A DNA stretch of 64,000 nucleotides from an uncultured Bacteroidales bacterium (GTDB taxonomy: Bacteria; Bacteroidota; Bacteroidia; Bacteroidales; Paludibacteraceae): positions 17,212 through 81,211 of the forward strand of contig CAIKVR010000375.1 of assembly GCA_903830915.1 (NCBI GenBank), in the 5' to 3' direction. Below are positions 44,180 through 54,800 of this stretch, one piece after another; position 1 is the stretch's first letter; every line of letters begins with the position of its first letter. The translations under genes and the position numbers were made by a program. The notes under the pieces were generated by a model. It ran no database searches, was not told the DNA's origin, and was given only the letters and a program-made list of their open reading frames with translations.

Positions 44180-45916
44180 TTATTTCAAAAATAAATTTGC
44201 ATCTATGTTATTCAAATTAATATTGTCAGGTTTGTTGAAGTAAATACTCATTTTACTCACCACCAGTTTATAATCATTACCGATTATTTCAAACTTTTTC
44301 GTACTGACAGCACTTTGATTCAGGTCTTTTCTTATCAGTGAATCAATCTTTTGCTTCAGCGATATAGTGATAAATACACTAGTCTCTTTATTTTTAAACA
44401 CCTGAATATCTGTGTTTTTTAAGGTAATAAGATAGTCGTTATCTTCAAATACTTTTGAATCATTTTTTTGCTTTTTCAGAATTAGCAAAGCACTATATGG
44501 TTTCAGGTCTATCCTTTGATTTCTCTTTTCAACAGTAATATTAATGTATTTAGTACTATCATTTACTTCTTCAACTTTAACTGATTCCGAATCAAACCAT
44601 TCACCTTTTTTTGAAAAAAGTTTGTATTCTGTATCCTTAAAATACATGTTCAGACTTTGTTTCCCATAAGTTTGTCGCGTATAATTTATTTTTTCAGAGA
44701 GTCGGGCAGAAGTTGTCGAATCGAGTTTGTTAATAATAGCTGAATCTGCAATCAGTTTTCCGTTTTTTAATAATTTTGAATCAGTGAGTGTTTGTCCTAT
44801 ATCCTTAATCATAAATTGTTTCGTAATATTAAAAACACTCCAAGGACCTACAGACGATAGAAATAGGATAGTAATAAATGAAATGACAATCCATTTTATA
44901 TGGCGTGATTGAGTTATAAACAGGTAAATGCAGATACCATAAAGCCACACATTCAGTATGATCACGTAAAGGCGGTTAATTGTAATTCCATAATCGCTGA
45001 AACGACGTGAAATGCCCACTGACATTAGTACTAATAACGGCAATAGTATGACAGAAAAGTATTTAGAAAGAGTATTTACCAGTTTGTTTTCAGTTTCTGA
45101 TCTGAGCGGATACACAATATGCATTGTCAAGAAACCACCTAAACCAAGTACTGAGACAAGCATTGAAACCCAACCATTTGGCAATTCCCATTTAACGATA
45201 ATCTGAAACAGATATACATAAAGAATCAGTGTGTACAATGCCAGAATTGGAAGAAAGATGTACAATCCCAGAATCTTGAAAAATGTATTGAAATTTAATA
45301 TTGGTTTATGCATTTCAGTTTTCGGAGTGAGATTGGCTAACAGAAATACAGGACCAAAATAGATATAACAGATAACCGCCAGATTTTCGTAAATTTTGTT
45401 TTCAATAGGAACTTTGAACAATTCTTTGAGTGACAGAATCGCAAGGCTTAAACCTGCAAACAAAACCTGAGAAAAAAGGCCGGCTATAAGCGATTGAATT
45501 ACAATCGTCTTGCTGAATTCCCAAAATGGAGCATCATTTTCCCTTCTCAAAAAAGGGATAGCGAAAATCGACAGAATGAATGAAATGCCAATGGCAATTA
45601 CCTTGAAAAAATGTACTGATTCAAATTTGTCGGGAAGTGTGAGGCAATAAACCACTAATAAAATAATACTAAGAATATTTATCGCATTTCGGAGTAAAAT
45701 GTTTTTTATACGCTCAGCAAATAGCGAAACGGAGAGATTAAGAAAAATCCCGAGTGAAAAAATAACCCACAAATAGGGTTTAATATCAATGTGTTGTCTG
45801 TTTATTTTAAGCAGAAATAGAAAACCAAGACCTAAAACAAAAAACAAAACAAATGGAAAACGTGCAGCTACAAGCTGTAGTTTCGCTAACAGGTTTTTTA
45901 TTGAAATTTTTTTCAT
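44180..45916 (-). CDS. DUF4153-family multi-pass membrane protein
   Basis: This 578-residue protein has about eleven hydrophobic segments in the first 365 residues and a soluble C-terminal region of about 200 residues that would lie outside the membrane. The layout (FWEFSKTIVIQSLIAGLFSQVLFAGLSLAILSLKELF) fits DUF4153. Its function is unknown. It lies between two GH13 genes with 3- and 11-bp gaps, so it is co-transcribed with starch genes although it has no obvious link to sugar metabolism. Confidence 0.75.
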   Translation of the reverse strand: MKKISIKNLLAKLQLVAARFPFVLFFVLGLGFLFLLKINRQHIDIKPYLWVIFSLGIFLNLSVSLFAERIKNILLRNAINILSIILLVVYCLTLPDKFESVHFFKVIAIGISFILSIFAIPFLRRENDAPFWEFSKTIVIQSLIAGLFSQVLFAGLSLAILSLKELFKVPIENKIYENLAVICYIYFGPVFLLANLTPKTEMHKPILNFNTFFKILGLYIFLPILALYTLILYVYLFQIIVKWELPNGWVSMLVSVLGLGGFLTMHIVYPLRSETENKLVNTLSKYFSVILLPLLVLMSVGISRRFSDYGITINRLYVIILNVWLYGICIYLFITQSRHIKWIVISFITILFLSSVGPWSVFNITKQFMIKDIGQTLTDSKLLKNGKLIADSAIINKLDSTTSARLSEKINYTRQTYGKQSLNMYFKDTEYKLFSKKGEWFDSESVKVEEVNDSTKYINITVEKRNQRIDLKPYSALLILKKQKNDSKVFEDNDYLITLKNTDIQVFKNKETSVFITISLKQKIDSLIRKDLNQSAVSTKKFEIIGNDYKLVVSKMSIYFNKPDNINLNNIDANLFLK

Positions 45917-45927
45917 GACCTTAATGT

Positions 45928-47796
45928 TTAATTGATTTCAAATATTTGTACTGATTTTGCAGGAATTTTCAGCGGATCATTTAGTGTATATGAATTATTT
46001 ATTGACATTTCGCCATTTCCATAATTATTGATCACATCTATTGCAGAATTTTTACCAGCAAGCATTTCTTTGAAACGACTCAATTCTAAACTTTTATCAA
46101 TCAGATTATTATTAGTAACAACCATTACTGTTTTATCTTTATTATACCGAAAAAAAACGTAGATACCATTTTCAGGAATAAATTGTTTCATCTTTCCATT
46201 CTGAAGCACCGGATTGTTCTTTCTATAATTAAGTAACAATTTCGTGTAATTAAAAATCTCATTTTCTTCAGCGGTACGACCTTCGGCAGTAAAAGCATTA
46301 CGTTTGTCGGTAGTCCAACCTCCGGGAAAATCGAACCGGTGTCCCTGATAATCACCCGGGATTCCGTCAATCATAATCTCAGTTCCATAATAAATTTGCG
46401 GATAACCACGTACTGTTATTAGCAATGCCAAACCCATTTTGTATTTTCTAATATCACGTTTTACACTGGTTGAATAACGGTCAATATCATGATTATCAAG
46501 AAAATTCATAATCATGTTGGGATTAGGATAAACAAAGTCCTGGGCGAAGTGACTATAGAAACGAGCCATACCAGCATCCCAGCTTTCCTGCTCGTTAAAT
46601 GACTCGCTTAAAACATCTTTCAGACAGAAATCCATCACGCTTGTCAATCTGGAATCAAATCCGTCTTTATTGTTATTGCCCGACTGATAATAAGCAATTT
46701 GAGCTGGAGTTTTCACCCAACATTCGCCCACCACATTCATTTTCGGATATTCATCACGAATGGATTGAATGAACTTTGCAGCCACATGAATATCATTGTA
46801 AGGATAGGTATCAACCCTCATTCCATCAATATTGGCATATTCAATCCAGAAAATATATACCTGCTTCAAATAATCGAAAAGCAAGGAATTATTCAGATTG
46901 AAATCCGGCATGTTTGGTGCAAACCAACCGTGTGTCAGTTTGTACAAATCTGCTTCAGAAGCATGTGTATCGGTCCATGCTGTCATCCGATAGTTGGATG
47001 AAGTATAAGTCGGCCACACGTTAAACCAGTCTTTTGCGGGCAAATCTTTGAGCCACCAATGTTGCGAACAACAATGATTAGGAACAACATCGATGATTGA
47101 TTTCAGCCCATTTGCATGACAAGTTTCCACCATTCTGAGATAGTCCTCGTTCTTGCCAAGCCGCGGATCAATTTTATAATAATCGGTGCAGCCGTAATGA
47201 TGATATGAGTATGCAACATCATTATTTTCGAAAAGCGGAGTAGTCCAAAGCGCAGTTGCTCCCAAATCAGCAATATATGGGATTATTGAAATAATTCCTT
47301 CAATATCACCACCATGCCTCTTACCGGGTATATTTCGGTTCACTCCTTCATAATAACCATTCACAGAATCGTTTGCAGTGTTTCCATTCACAAAACGATC
47401 GGGCATAAGTAAATAAATTGCATCAGCTTCGGTAAAACTAAGTCTCTCGGCAGAACCCTGACGACGAGCTTTTAGTTCATAAATCAAACTTTGTACTGCT
47501 CTAGCTTTTTTTAATTTAATTGCAAATTTTCCCGGTTTTGTGTCTTTACTGATATTCAGATATAGAAAAATATAATTCGGATTATCAGTAAGTTTTTTGT
47601 GAGAAATGGAAACGCCCTGATAATCAATAAAGAATTCTGCAGTGGCAATACCTTCTCCGTAAAGCATTAATTGCAGTTGCGTATTATGCATTTCAGTCCA
47701 CCAAAACGTAGGTTCAAGTCGTTTTACCCAGGATTGTGTTTTGGCATTCAGCTGTAATGTGATAAAAATCAGTAGAATAAAACTACATCGTTTCAT
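45928..47796 (-). CDS. GH13 neopullulanase/cyclomaltodextrinase-like enzyme, SusA-like
   Basis: This 622-residue enzyme has a signal peptide (1-19), an N-terminal beta domain of the cyclomaltodextrinase-N type (about 25-115), a GH13 barrel (about 125-530) and a C-terminal beta domain. Motifs are DVVPNHCCSQHWW, GMRVDTYPYND (nucleophile Asp ~329), GECWV (Glu ~357) and LDNHDIDRY (Asp ~435). The calcium and aromatic residues resemble SusA-type periplasmic maltodextrin hydrolases. It should break imported maltodextrins to maltose and glucose. Its ATG lies 1 bp after the stop of the GH65 fragment gene. Confidence 0.92.
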   Translation of the reverse strand: MKRCSFILLIFITLQLNAKTQSWVKRLEPTFWWTEMHNTQLQLMLYGEGIATAEFFIDYQGVSISHKKLTDNPNYIFLYLNISKDTKPGKFAIKLKKARAVQSLIYELKARRQGSAERLSFTEADAIYLLMPDRFVNGNTANDSVNGYYEGVNRNIPGKRHGGDIEGIISIIPYIADLGATALWTTPLFENNDVAYSYHHYGCTDYYKIDPRLGKNEDYLRMVETCHANGLKSIIDVVPNHCCSQHWWLKDLPAKDWFNVWPTYTSSNYRMTAWTDTHASEADLYKLTHGWFAPNMPDFNLNNSLLFDYLKQVYIFWIEYANIDGMRVDTYPYNDIHVAAKFIQSIRDEYPKMNVVGECWVKTPAQIAYYQSGNNNKDGFDSRLTSVMDFCLKDVLSESFNEQESWDAGMARFYSHFAQDFVYPNPNMIMNFLDNHDIDRYSTSVKRDIRKYKMGLALLITVRGYPQIYYGTEIMIDGIPGDYQGHRFDFPGGWTTDKRNAFTAEGRTAEENEIFNYTKLLLNYRKNNPVLQNGKMKQFIPENGIYVFFRYNKDKTVMVVTNNNLIDKSLELSRFKEMLAGKNSAIDVINNYGNGEMSINNSYTLNDPLKIPAKSVQIFEIN

Positions 47797-47797
47797 T

Positions 47798-48742
47798 TTA
47801 ATACAAGTTGTTTTGTTGAAAAATGTTTATAATTTCTTCCTGAGTTAAGCCCTTTACGCTATTATTTATAATAGGTTCCCATTTTGAAGAGCTTGCTTGT
47901 GAATTTTCCTCCACCAACTCATTCCAACCAATATGTTTGGCGTGCAAAGCTTTTTCGCAAGCTCGGGTTGTAAGTTCCTGATAGGGATAATCATTCGAAT
48001 TCAGAATACTGACAAATTTGTAAACACAAACACTGTCTCCCACTTTAATATCAGTTACCAAAGAAAATCCCGCAACTTTTTGCTTTTCAATTTTCGTAGG
48101 ATTGTATTTGATTTGCGCATTGTTTTTTAAAAAATCGTATGTCATGGCTTCACAAACCTGGAAATTAGTTTTACGGGTTTGAATCCATAAATGAGCAACA
48201 TCTTTTTGTGTTTTAGATTGCAATATATTCCATTCAGGTTCTTCAGTTGTGTTTATATCGCCATCAATGATTGGTAGAAAAGCAATGCGTCCGGTGAAAT
48301 TGACTGATTTTACGGAGTATTTGATTGCTCCAACTTCGAGGTCATGCGAACTCAGAAAACGTTGAACTGAAACTTCAATATGATGTTTTTCGGCAGTAAT
48401 AATTTCGAAATTTCGTTCCAGAATTCCATGATACATGTCAAGTGTTCGTTTAAAACGAATTATTTCGCATGTTGCCAGGTCGATATGCTCCGCATTAATT
48501 CTGATATTGAGTGAAGTCCAGTCAGGCAGGAGTGACAGCTCTTTACAATCATTCTTAAAAGAATAAATTCCATTCACTAAAGTTCTACGTTCGGTTTCGG
48601 TTGAACAGTATTCCTCAAAATTTGAACGTTGGGTAATATGTCCATTTGATAAATTGAACTTTTTTTCAGCTTCTTGTTGCTGATTTATTCCAAAGCCCTC
48701 ATCGGTTATGAACCAAAGATCGGTTTGTAAATTAGTTTTCAT
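47798..48742 (-). CDS. GH65 maltose phosphorylase reduced to its N-terminal domain
   Basis: This 314-residue ORF matches the N-terminal beta-sandwich of GH65 phosphorylases: WFITDEGFGINQQQEAEKKFNLSNGHITQRSNFEE, then RRTLVNGIYS, DLATCEIIRFKRTLDMYHGIL and so on. Full GH65 proteins have about 750-770 residues, with an (alpha/alpha)6 catalytic barrel and a phosphate site; all of that is missing. The end, EEIINIFQQNNLY, looks like the R..IFQLN..Y block that normally opens the barrel, then stops. This suggests an internal deletion or early stop with no catalytic remainder in the window. It is unlikely to be active. A binding or regulatory role cannot be excluded. It keeps operon position between the transporter and the GH13 gene. 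Confidence 0.8.
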   Translation of the reverse strand: MKTNLQTDLWFITDEGFGINQQQEAEKKFNLSNGHITQRSNFEEYCSTETERRTLVNGIYSFKNDCKELSLLPDWTSLNIRINAEHIDLATCEIIRFKRTLDMYHGILERNFEIITAEKHHIEVSVQRFLSSHDLEVGAIKYSVKSVNFTGRIAFLPIIDGDINTTEEPEWNILQSKTQKDVAHLWIQTRKTNFQVCEAMTYDFLKNNAQIKYNPTKIEKQKVAGFSLVTDIKVGDSVCVYKFVSILNSNDYPYQELTTRACEKALHAKHIGWNELVEENSQASSSKWEPIINNSVKGLTQEEIINIFQQNNLY

Positions 48743-48754
48743 AACTCAATATTT

Positions 48755-50116
48755 TTAGTTTTTGGAGGTTTTTAAACATTCATCATGAACTTTATCTTCA
48801 ACCCAAAATACTGTGATAGCTGCAATAATCAAAAAAAAGCCCGACATAATCAATGCAAAAATGGCTTGTGAGTCGAAGAAACGTTTTACAATCATTCCAC
48901 CCAAAAGTCCGTTTATAATTTGAGGAATGGTGATGAAAATATTGAAAATGCCCATGTAAATTCCCATTTTTCGAAGTGGCAGAGCCGGAGCCAGTATGGC
49001 ATAAGGCATTGATAAAATGCTTCCCCAGGCCATTCCCACACCAATCATCGAAAAAATAAGATTTGTTGGATTGGTTATAAAATAAATCGAAAGTAACCCA
49101 ATTGCACCGGCAAACAAGGACAAACTATGCGTCATTTTGCGCCCAATTTTATGAGCAATTGAAGGTAGTAACAGAGCGTAAATCATGGCAACACCATTGT
49201 AAACCCCAAAAATAATTCCAACCCAATTTCCTGCATCCTGATAAAGTGCTGATTTTGTATCAGTAACCGCCAGTCCGTAAACATGCTGAGCTACTGCCGG
49301 TGTGGTAAATACCCACATTCCAAAAAGTGCTATCCACGAAAAAAACTGAACCAATCCGAGTTGATTCATCGTTTTTGGCATAGCAGCAATATCTCTGAAA
49401 ATATCTGTGAACTTGCTTTCTTCTTGCTCAATGCTTTCATTTTCAGCATTAAATACAGCTAGTTCTTCGGGTGAGTATTCTTTGGTTGAAAATACTGTCC
49501 ACAGTATAGTGATAATCATTACCGCCGCACCTATATAGAAGGAAAAGACCACATTATCAGGGATACCACCATTAACTGCAACTTTTGAAATACCTAACCA
49601 TTCGGCCAAAATATAAGGAAGCCATGAACCGATAACAGCCCCAACTCCAATTAAAAAAGTTTGAATAGAAAAACCCAGTGTACTTTGGTCGGCAGGAAGC
49701 ATATCGGCCACTAATGCACGAAAAGGCTCCATTGCCACGTTAAATGAAGCATCCATTATCATCAAAAATCCAGCACCTATAAACATGGCAGGCAATACAT
49801 TTGCAAAGATACCTGCATTTGGCATAAGAATCAATGCAATCGATGCCAAAATGGCTCCTACCAGAAAAAACGGACGACGACGACCAAGCTTTGTCCAGGT
49901 ATGATCGGAATAATGACCGATAATGGGTTGAATAATCATGCCGGTAATCGGAGCAGCCAACCAAAACCATGAAAGTTGTTCAATATCAGCTCCAAATGTT
50001 TGAAGAATCCTGCTGGCATTGGCATTTTGAAGAGCATATCCAAATTGAATGCCCAAAAAACCCATACTCAAACTCAGAATCTGAAGAAAATTAAAATGAG
50101 GCTTTGTTTTGCTCAT
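48755..50116 (-). CDS. MFS-type maltose/oligosaccharide inner-membrane transporter
   Basis: This 453-residue permease has twelve hydrophobic segments. It belongs to the sucrose/maltose branch of the MFS, shown by SMGFLGIQFGYALQNANASRILQTFGAD, the conserved loop GHYSDHTWTKLGRRRPFFLVGAI, and ALVADMLP after helix four. It should bring maltose or short maltodextrins into the cytoplasm. It is the first gene of the operon that continues with GH65N, GH13, DUF4153 and GH13 (12-bp gap to the next). Upstream are a -7 element and a pair of CTGTACAG palindromes. Confidence 0.9.
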   Translation of the reverse strand: MSKTKPHFNFLQILSLSMGFLGIQFGYALQNANASRILQTFGADIEQLSWFWLAAPITGMIIQPIIGHYSDHTWTKLGRRRPFFLVGAILASIALILMPNAGIFANVLPAMFIGAGFLMIMDASFNVAMEPFRALVADMLPADQSTLGFSIQTFLIGVGAVIGSWLPYILAEWLGISKVAVNGGIPDNVVFSFYIGAAVMIITILWTVFSTKEYSPEELAVFNAENESIEQEESKFTDIFRDIAAMPKTMNQLGLVQFFSWIALFGMWVFTTPAVAQHVYGLAVTDTKSALYQDAGNWVGIIFGVYNGVAMIYALLLPSIAHKIGRKMTHSLSLFAGAIGLLSIYFITNPTNLIFSMIGVGMAWGSILSMPYAILAPALPLRKMGIYMGIFNIFITIPQIINGLLGGMIVKRFFDSQAIFALIMSGFFLIIAAITVFWVEDKVHDECLKTSKN

Positions 50117-50144
50117 GTGGTGTAAGTGCTAAGATTTGTATTAA

Positions 50145-50152
50145 CAAAAATA
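50145..50152 (-). promoter_or_regulatory. -7 element TATTTTTG of the maltose operon
   Basis: On the minus strand TATTTTTG lies 28 nt upstream of the transporter ATG at 50116. It fits TAnnTTTG. No firm -33 element is seen. Confidence 0.5.
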
Positions 50153-50224
50153 GATAAAACTTCAAGAAAATCTAGTATATTCTTCTTTTGTTACTAATGA
50201 AATATTGAAGATGTTTAATGACTG

Positions 50225-50280
50225 AACTGTACAGATAAAATATTTGTTTTGTACTTTATGAATATGTAGACTGTACAGTT
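50225..50280 (-). promoter_or_regulatory. Paired CTGTACAG palindromes upstream of the maltose operon
   Basis: AACTGTACAG (50225-50234) and CTGTACAGTT (50271-50280) form an exact 10-bp inverted repeat, 36 nt apart. Each contains the self-complementary octamer CTGTACAG. They lie about 75-130 bp upstream of the predicted -7 element in the 307-bp gap before the transporter gene. A dimeric regulator that loops or binds cooperatively is possible. The rest of the gap is AT-rich, with no ORF. Confidence 0.5.
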
Positions 50281-50423
50281 CAAATATCTAGTTTGCACAT
50301 TATAAATATAAGTGTTCAAGCAATTTCTTATAATTTATCTTGACTATTCAATTAGTAGTACTATATGTTTTATTTAATTTGTAAACTCTTTTATTAAACG
50401 GTCTTAAAACCATTTTAAGATAA

Positions 50424-51434
50424 TTAATAAGTTGACCCTCTGATTATCAAATTTGTTTTGACTATTTTATTTGAAAATTGACCATGAGTTATATCGTTGA
50501 TTTTGTCAAGCAATAATTTGGCAGCATGCTCACCCATTTCAAATCCATGCTGTTCTACTGTACTTAGCATTGGATCGCAGGCTTTTGCCAGTTCACCATC
50601 AGAAAATCCAAAGATGGATATATCTTCCGGAACTCTTAATTTTGCTAATTTTACTGCATAAAGAATTCCTGCAGCACAATGATCGTTAATTGCAAAGAAT
50701 CCATCCGGTCGCTTAGGACTGTCTAGAATTTCAGGTGTAATGATTATTGCTTCTTCACGCGTATCACATACCCGTATCAAACTTTCGTCAACTTGCAAAC
50801 CATATTTGCGTAGAGCATCCAGATAACCGTTTTTTCTGTTCTTTGAAATCTCCAAATGAAGAGGTGAACTATAAAAAGCAATACGTTTACAACCGGTTTG
50901 AATCAGATATTCCACAGCTGCAAAAGCACCGGCATAATCATCTACAACAACACGGTCGGTAGTTATTCCAATACAAATACGATCAAAAAAAACCAATGGA
51001 ATGTCGCTGTCAATTATATCCTGAAAATGATCATAATTGGTGGTGTGTTTGCAAAGCGAAGCTAAAACTCCCGAGACTCTAGTTGCAATAAGTGCTTTAC
51101 TATCCCGTACTTCTTTATCGTAGTTTTCACTTGATTGACAAACGATTACGTTGAAATCTTCCTTGTTTGCCACCTGTTCAATTCCGGAAAGAATAGACGA
51201 AAAGAAATAATTATTAATTTCGGGTACGATTACCCCTATCGTATTGTTACGACTCATTCTGAGGCTTAAAGCCAGGGTATTAGGCTTATAGTGATATTCT
51301 TTGGCGTATTTATTTACGCTGTCTTTTGTGTCCTGACTAATATCAGGGTGATTTTTGAGAGCCCTTGACACCGTAGAAGGTGAAATATTGAGTGCCCGGG
51401 CAATGTCTTTGATAGTAATCGGAGCTTTTCTCAT
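50424..51434 (-). CDS. LacI-family transcription regulator of the maltose locus
   Basis: This 336-residue regulator has an N-terminal LacI HTH with hinge (TIKDIARALNISPSTVSRALKNHPDISQDTKDSVNKYAKEYHYKPN, about 7-52). A periplasmic-binding-protein-like sensor domain follows, with IGVIVPEINNYFFSSIL at its start and DGFFAINDHCAAGI plus FSDGELAKACDPMLSTVEQHG near the end. It should sense maltose or a related sugar and control the flanking transporter/GH13 operon and the divergent susCD pair. The perfect palindrome at 51627-51640 matches LacI-family operators. It is not related to the membrane regulator SusR. Confidence 0.92.
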   Translation of the reverse strand: MRKAPITIKDIARALNISPSTVSRALKNHPDISQDTKDSVNKYAKEYHYKPNTLALSLRMSRNNTIGVIVPEINNYFFSSILSGIEQVANKEDFNVIVCQSSENYDKEVRDSKALIATRVSGVLASLCKHTTNYDHFQDIIDSDIPLVFFDRICIGITTDRVVVDDYAGAFAAVEYLIQTGCKRIAFYSSPLHLEISKNRKNGYLDALRKYGLQVDESLIRVCDTREEAIIITPEILDSPKRPDGFFAINDHCAAGILYAVKLAKLRVPEDISIFGFSDGELAKACDPMLSTVEQHGFEMGEHAAKLLLDKINDITHGQFSNKIVKTNLIIRGSTY

Positions 51435-51566
51435 GGATTAGTTGTTTCCCGATAGATAAAAAACTTCTTATGTGATTTAAGGTAAATATAAGAAAGTCAA
51501 TGTTCAACAATAGATTCTTGTTCAATGAAAAAAGTAAAAATACAATCTATTTAAATAAACATAATG

Positions 51567-51574
51567 CAAAAGTA
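51567..51574 (-). promoter_or_regulatory. -7 element TACTTTTG of the LacI-type regulator gene
   Basis: TACTTTTG on the minus strand lies about 132 nt upstream of the ATG at 51434, fitting TAnnTTTG. The operator palindrome is 52 bp further upstream, so auto-regulation is plausible. Confidence 0.5.
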
Positions 51575-51626
51575 AAACAGATTATCCGAATAAAAAATTT
51601 TTTTGTCTAAAATATGAAATATATAA

Positions 51627-51640
51627 TGCAAACGTTTGCA
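51627..51640. promoter_or_regulatory. LacI-type operator, perfect 14-bp palindrome
   Basis: TGCAAACGTTTGCA is an exact palindrome with the central CG typical of LacI/CcpA-family operators. It lies in the 380-bp gap between the divergent regulator and susC-like genes, about 55 bp from each predicted -7 element. The upstream location relative to both promoters suits activation or shared control. No other ORF is seen in this gap. Confidence 0.75.
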
Positions 51641-51695
51641 TAGGATTTTCGTTTTATAATTCCGATACACAGATTATAGATTATTATTATTACTC

Positions 51696-51703
51696 TATTT
51701 TTG
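51696..51703 (+). promoter_or_regulatory. -7 element TATTTTTG of the second SusC/SusD operon
   Basis: TATTTTTG fits TAnnTTTG and leaves a leader of about 105 nt before the ATG at 51815. The LacI-type operator lies 55 bp upstream. Confidence 0.5.
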
Positions 51704-51814
51704 CCTCGTTGAATTCATGGAGTATTAACAGTTTTCGTCGATTGTAAATCGTTGGAATGTGAATACAATTTGATAAACAATAAAACAATTCTTTAATCCT
51801 TAAAAAAATAATGC

Positions 51815-54800
51815 ATGAAGTACAGTCACTTTAAGCTCAAACTACGCGCTGTTGTAGGCGTAATTGTGATGTTTGTTCTTGGCCTTTCAGCCAATGCTCA
51901 GCAAATATCAGTCTCTGGAGTCGTAAAAGATGCAGCCAATGGAGAACCTATTCTTGGCGCAAGTATTTTACAAAAAGGCACTAATAAAGGTATTATTACC
52001 AATGTTGATGGTGCTTTTACAATTTCTGTCCCATCCAATGCTACATTGGTAGTTAAGTATCTTGGTTACCTTACAGTTGAAGTACCAGTTGTCGGGAAAA
52101 AAACTATTGTTATTCAGCTGAAAGAAAATTCAGTTGCACTTGGTGAGGTAGTTGCTATTGGGTATGGTGTTGTTAAGAAAAACGATGCTACCGGTTCAAT
52201 TACGGCAATTAAGCCCGACAAGATGAACAAAGGACTTACCAGCAATGCTCAGGATATGATTGTTGGGAAAATAGCCGGTGTATCAGTTATTACAGGTGGA
52301 GGTACACCTGGTGGTAGCGCAACCATTCGTATCCGTGGAGGTTCGTCACTTAATGCAAGTAATGATCCACTTTTTGTTATTGACGGTTTGGCAATGGACA
52401 ATGATGGAATTCAAGGTGTAGCTAATCCGTTGAGTACTATAAATCCAAATGACATTGAAAGCTTTACCGTATTGAAGGATGCTTCTGCAACTGCTATTTA
52501 TGGTTCACGTGCATCGAATGGAGTTATTATTATTACCACAAAAAAAGGAGATAAAAATGGTAAATTGAAAATCTCTTATGATGGTAATACGTCAATCAGC
52601 AAAGTCAATAATTCAATAAAAGTGTTGAATGGTGATCAGTTTAGGGATATTATCAATACCTTATATCCAGGAACTGATGCTAAATTGGCTAAAAGTGATA
52701 GTGTTACCCGTTCATACCTTGGTAAGGAAAATACAAATTGGTACGACCAGATTTTTCAAACAGCAATAAGTCACGATCATAATTTGACTGCAATGGGAAG
52801 TTGGAAGAAAACCCCCTATCGTGTTTCTGTAGGTTATACAAACACTGACGGGATTGTAAAAACATCAAATTTTGAACGATTTATAGGTTCTGTAAATTTA
52901 AGCCCTTCGTTTTTAGACGACCATTTAAAAGTGAACTTGATGGCAAAAGGAATGTTGGTAAGAAACAGATACGCTGATGGTGGAGTTGTAGGAGCTGCTA
53001 TGACTATGGATCCTACTCAACCTGTAAGGTCGACCGATCCTAAATTTAATATTTATGGTGGATATTTTCAGTGGAGAGCTGTAAACGGAACTAATTTTGG
53101 TATTAACAATCCGGTAGCTACATTGAATCAGAAGTCAGATGTTTCAAAAGCTAAAGATTTAATCTTAAACGCTGACTTTGATTACAAATTTCATTTTCTT
53201 CCTGATTTAAGAGCACATTTGAATTTGGGTATGGAAACTTCTGAAGGTACTCAAACACTATATATTGATTCCCTAGCATTGAGCGATTCACCTTATGGAC
53301 GCCAGGGTTTTCAGACAAAATCAAAATACAATAAATCGTTAAGTGCATATTTACAATATGCTAAGGAAATAGGAAAGCATAAATTTGATGTTATGGGTGG
53401 TTATGAATGGCAACATTTCTATAATCAGGGCAATAACGAATATCAGGGGCTGGTTAAAAATGTTGTTTCAAAAACTGGAGATTTAGTAGGTTATAATTAT
53501 AAAAACGATTTATGGAAAACTGAAAACTATTTAGTTTCTTTCTTTGGTCGATTAAATTATTCTTTTGATAGTAAATACCTCTTTACTTTTACATTGCGCG
53601 ATGATGGTAGTTCGAGATTCAGACCTGAAAATCGTTGGGGCTTATTCCCTGCTACTGCTGTTGCATGGAAAGTAAATGAAGAAGACTTTATGAAAGACAA
53701 TAAAGTAGTTTCTGATTTGAAAGTACGGTTGGGATATGGTGTTACCGGACAACAGAATATTGGATACGATTATGCTTATTTCCCCATCTATACTACAAAT
53801 ATAGTAGGTGCATTTCAACCTTTCGACAGCACTTATTATAGTACATCTAGACCCGATGCTTATAATAAAAATCTGAAATGGGAAGTAACAACTACTTATA
53901 ATGCAGGTTTGGATTTCGGATTTTTAAACAATCGAATTTTAGGATCCATTGATTTATATCGTCGTACATCAAATGACCTATTAAACGAAGTTGCTGTTCC
54001 GGCTTTAACTAACTTTAAAAATAGGGTTATTAGTAATATCGGAGTGTTGGAAAATACCGGACTTGAGTTCACAATTAATGCAAAAGCTATTTCAACCAGA
54101 GATTTAACGTGGGAAATAGGATTTAATACTGCTTTTAATAAGAATACAGTAAAACAATTGATTTCAGGACAGGGTGCAGATTATTGGGTAGAAACCGGTG
54201 GTCCTTTTCAGGGAACTACACAGGTTTACCATGCGGGTCAACCTACTTACTCATTTTATGTGTATAAACAGAAATACGATGCTAATGGTCACGTAATTGA
54301 AACAGGTGCTTTAAAAGACCCTGCTAATCCATCAGCAGGAAAATATGAGTTATCGGATGCATTTGAAAATTTAAATGGTGATTCTGTTGGTGGTAAACCT
54401 CTTATTAACGAAAAGGATAAATATTACAACCATAGCATCAATCCGGATGTAACTTTGGGGCTTTCTTCAAAGTTGATATATAAAAACTTTGATTTTGGAT
54501 TTTCATTGCATGCATCAATCGGTAACTACCTGTATAATTCGGTTCAAACGGGTAATTATTATGTTGGACGAGATGGTGTAGCTGCTATATATAGCACAGG
54601 ATCAATATGCTTCATTAACAAACCAGTTTCATCATTAAATAATGGTTTCCAGGGCTCGGATCCGAATATATATCTTTCCGACTATTTTGTTCAAAATGCT
54701 TCCTTTCTTAGATTGGACAATGTTACAGTAGGTTATAGCTTTAAGAATTTGTTTAAAGTTATTTCTTCAGGACGTATATATGCTACAGTTCAAAATCCAT

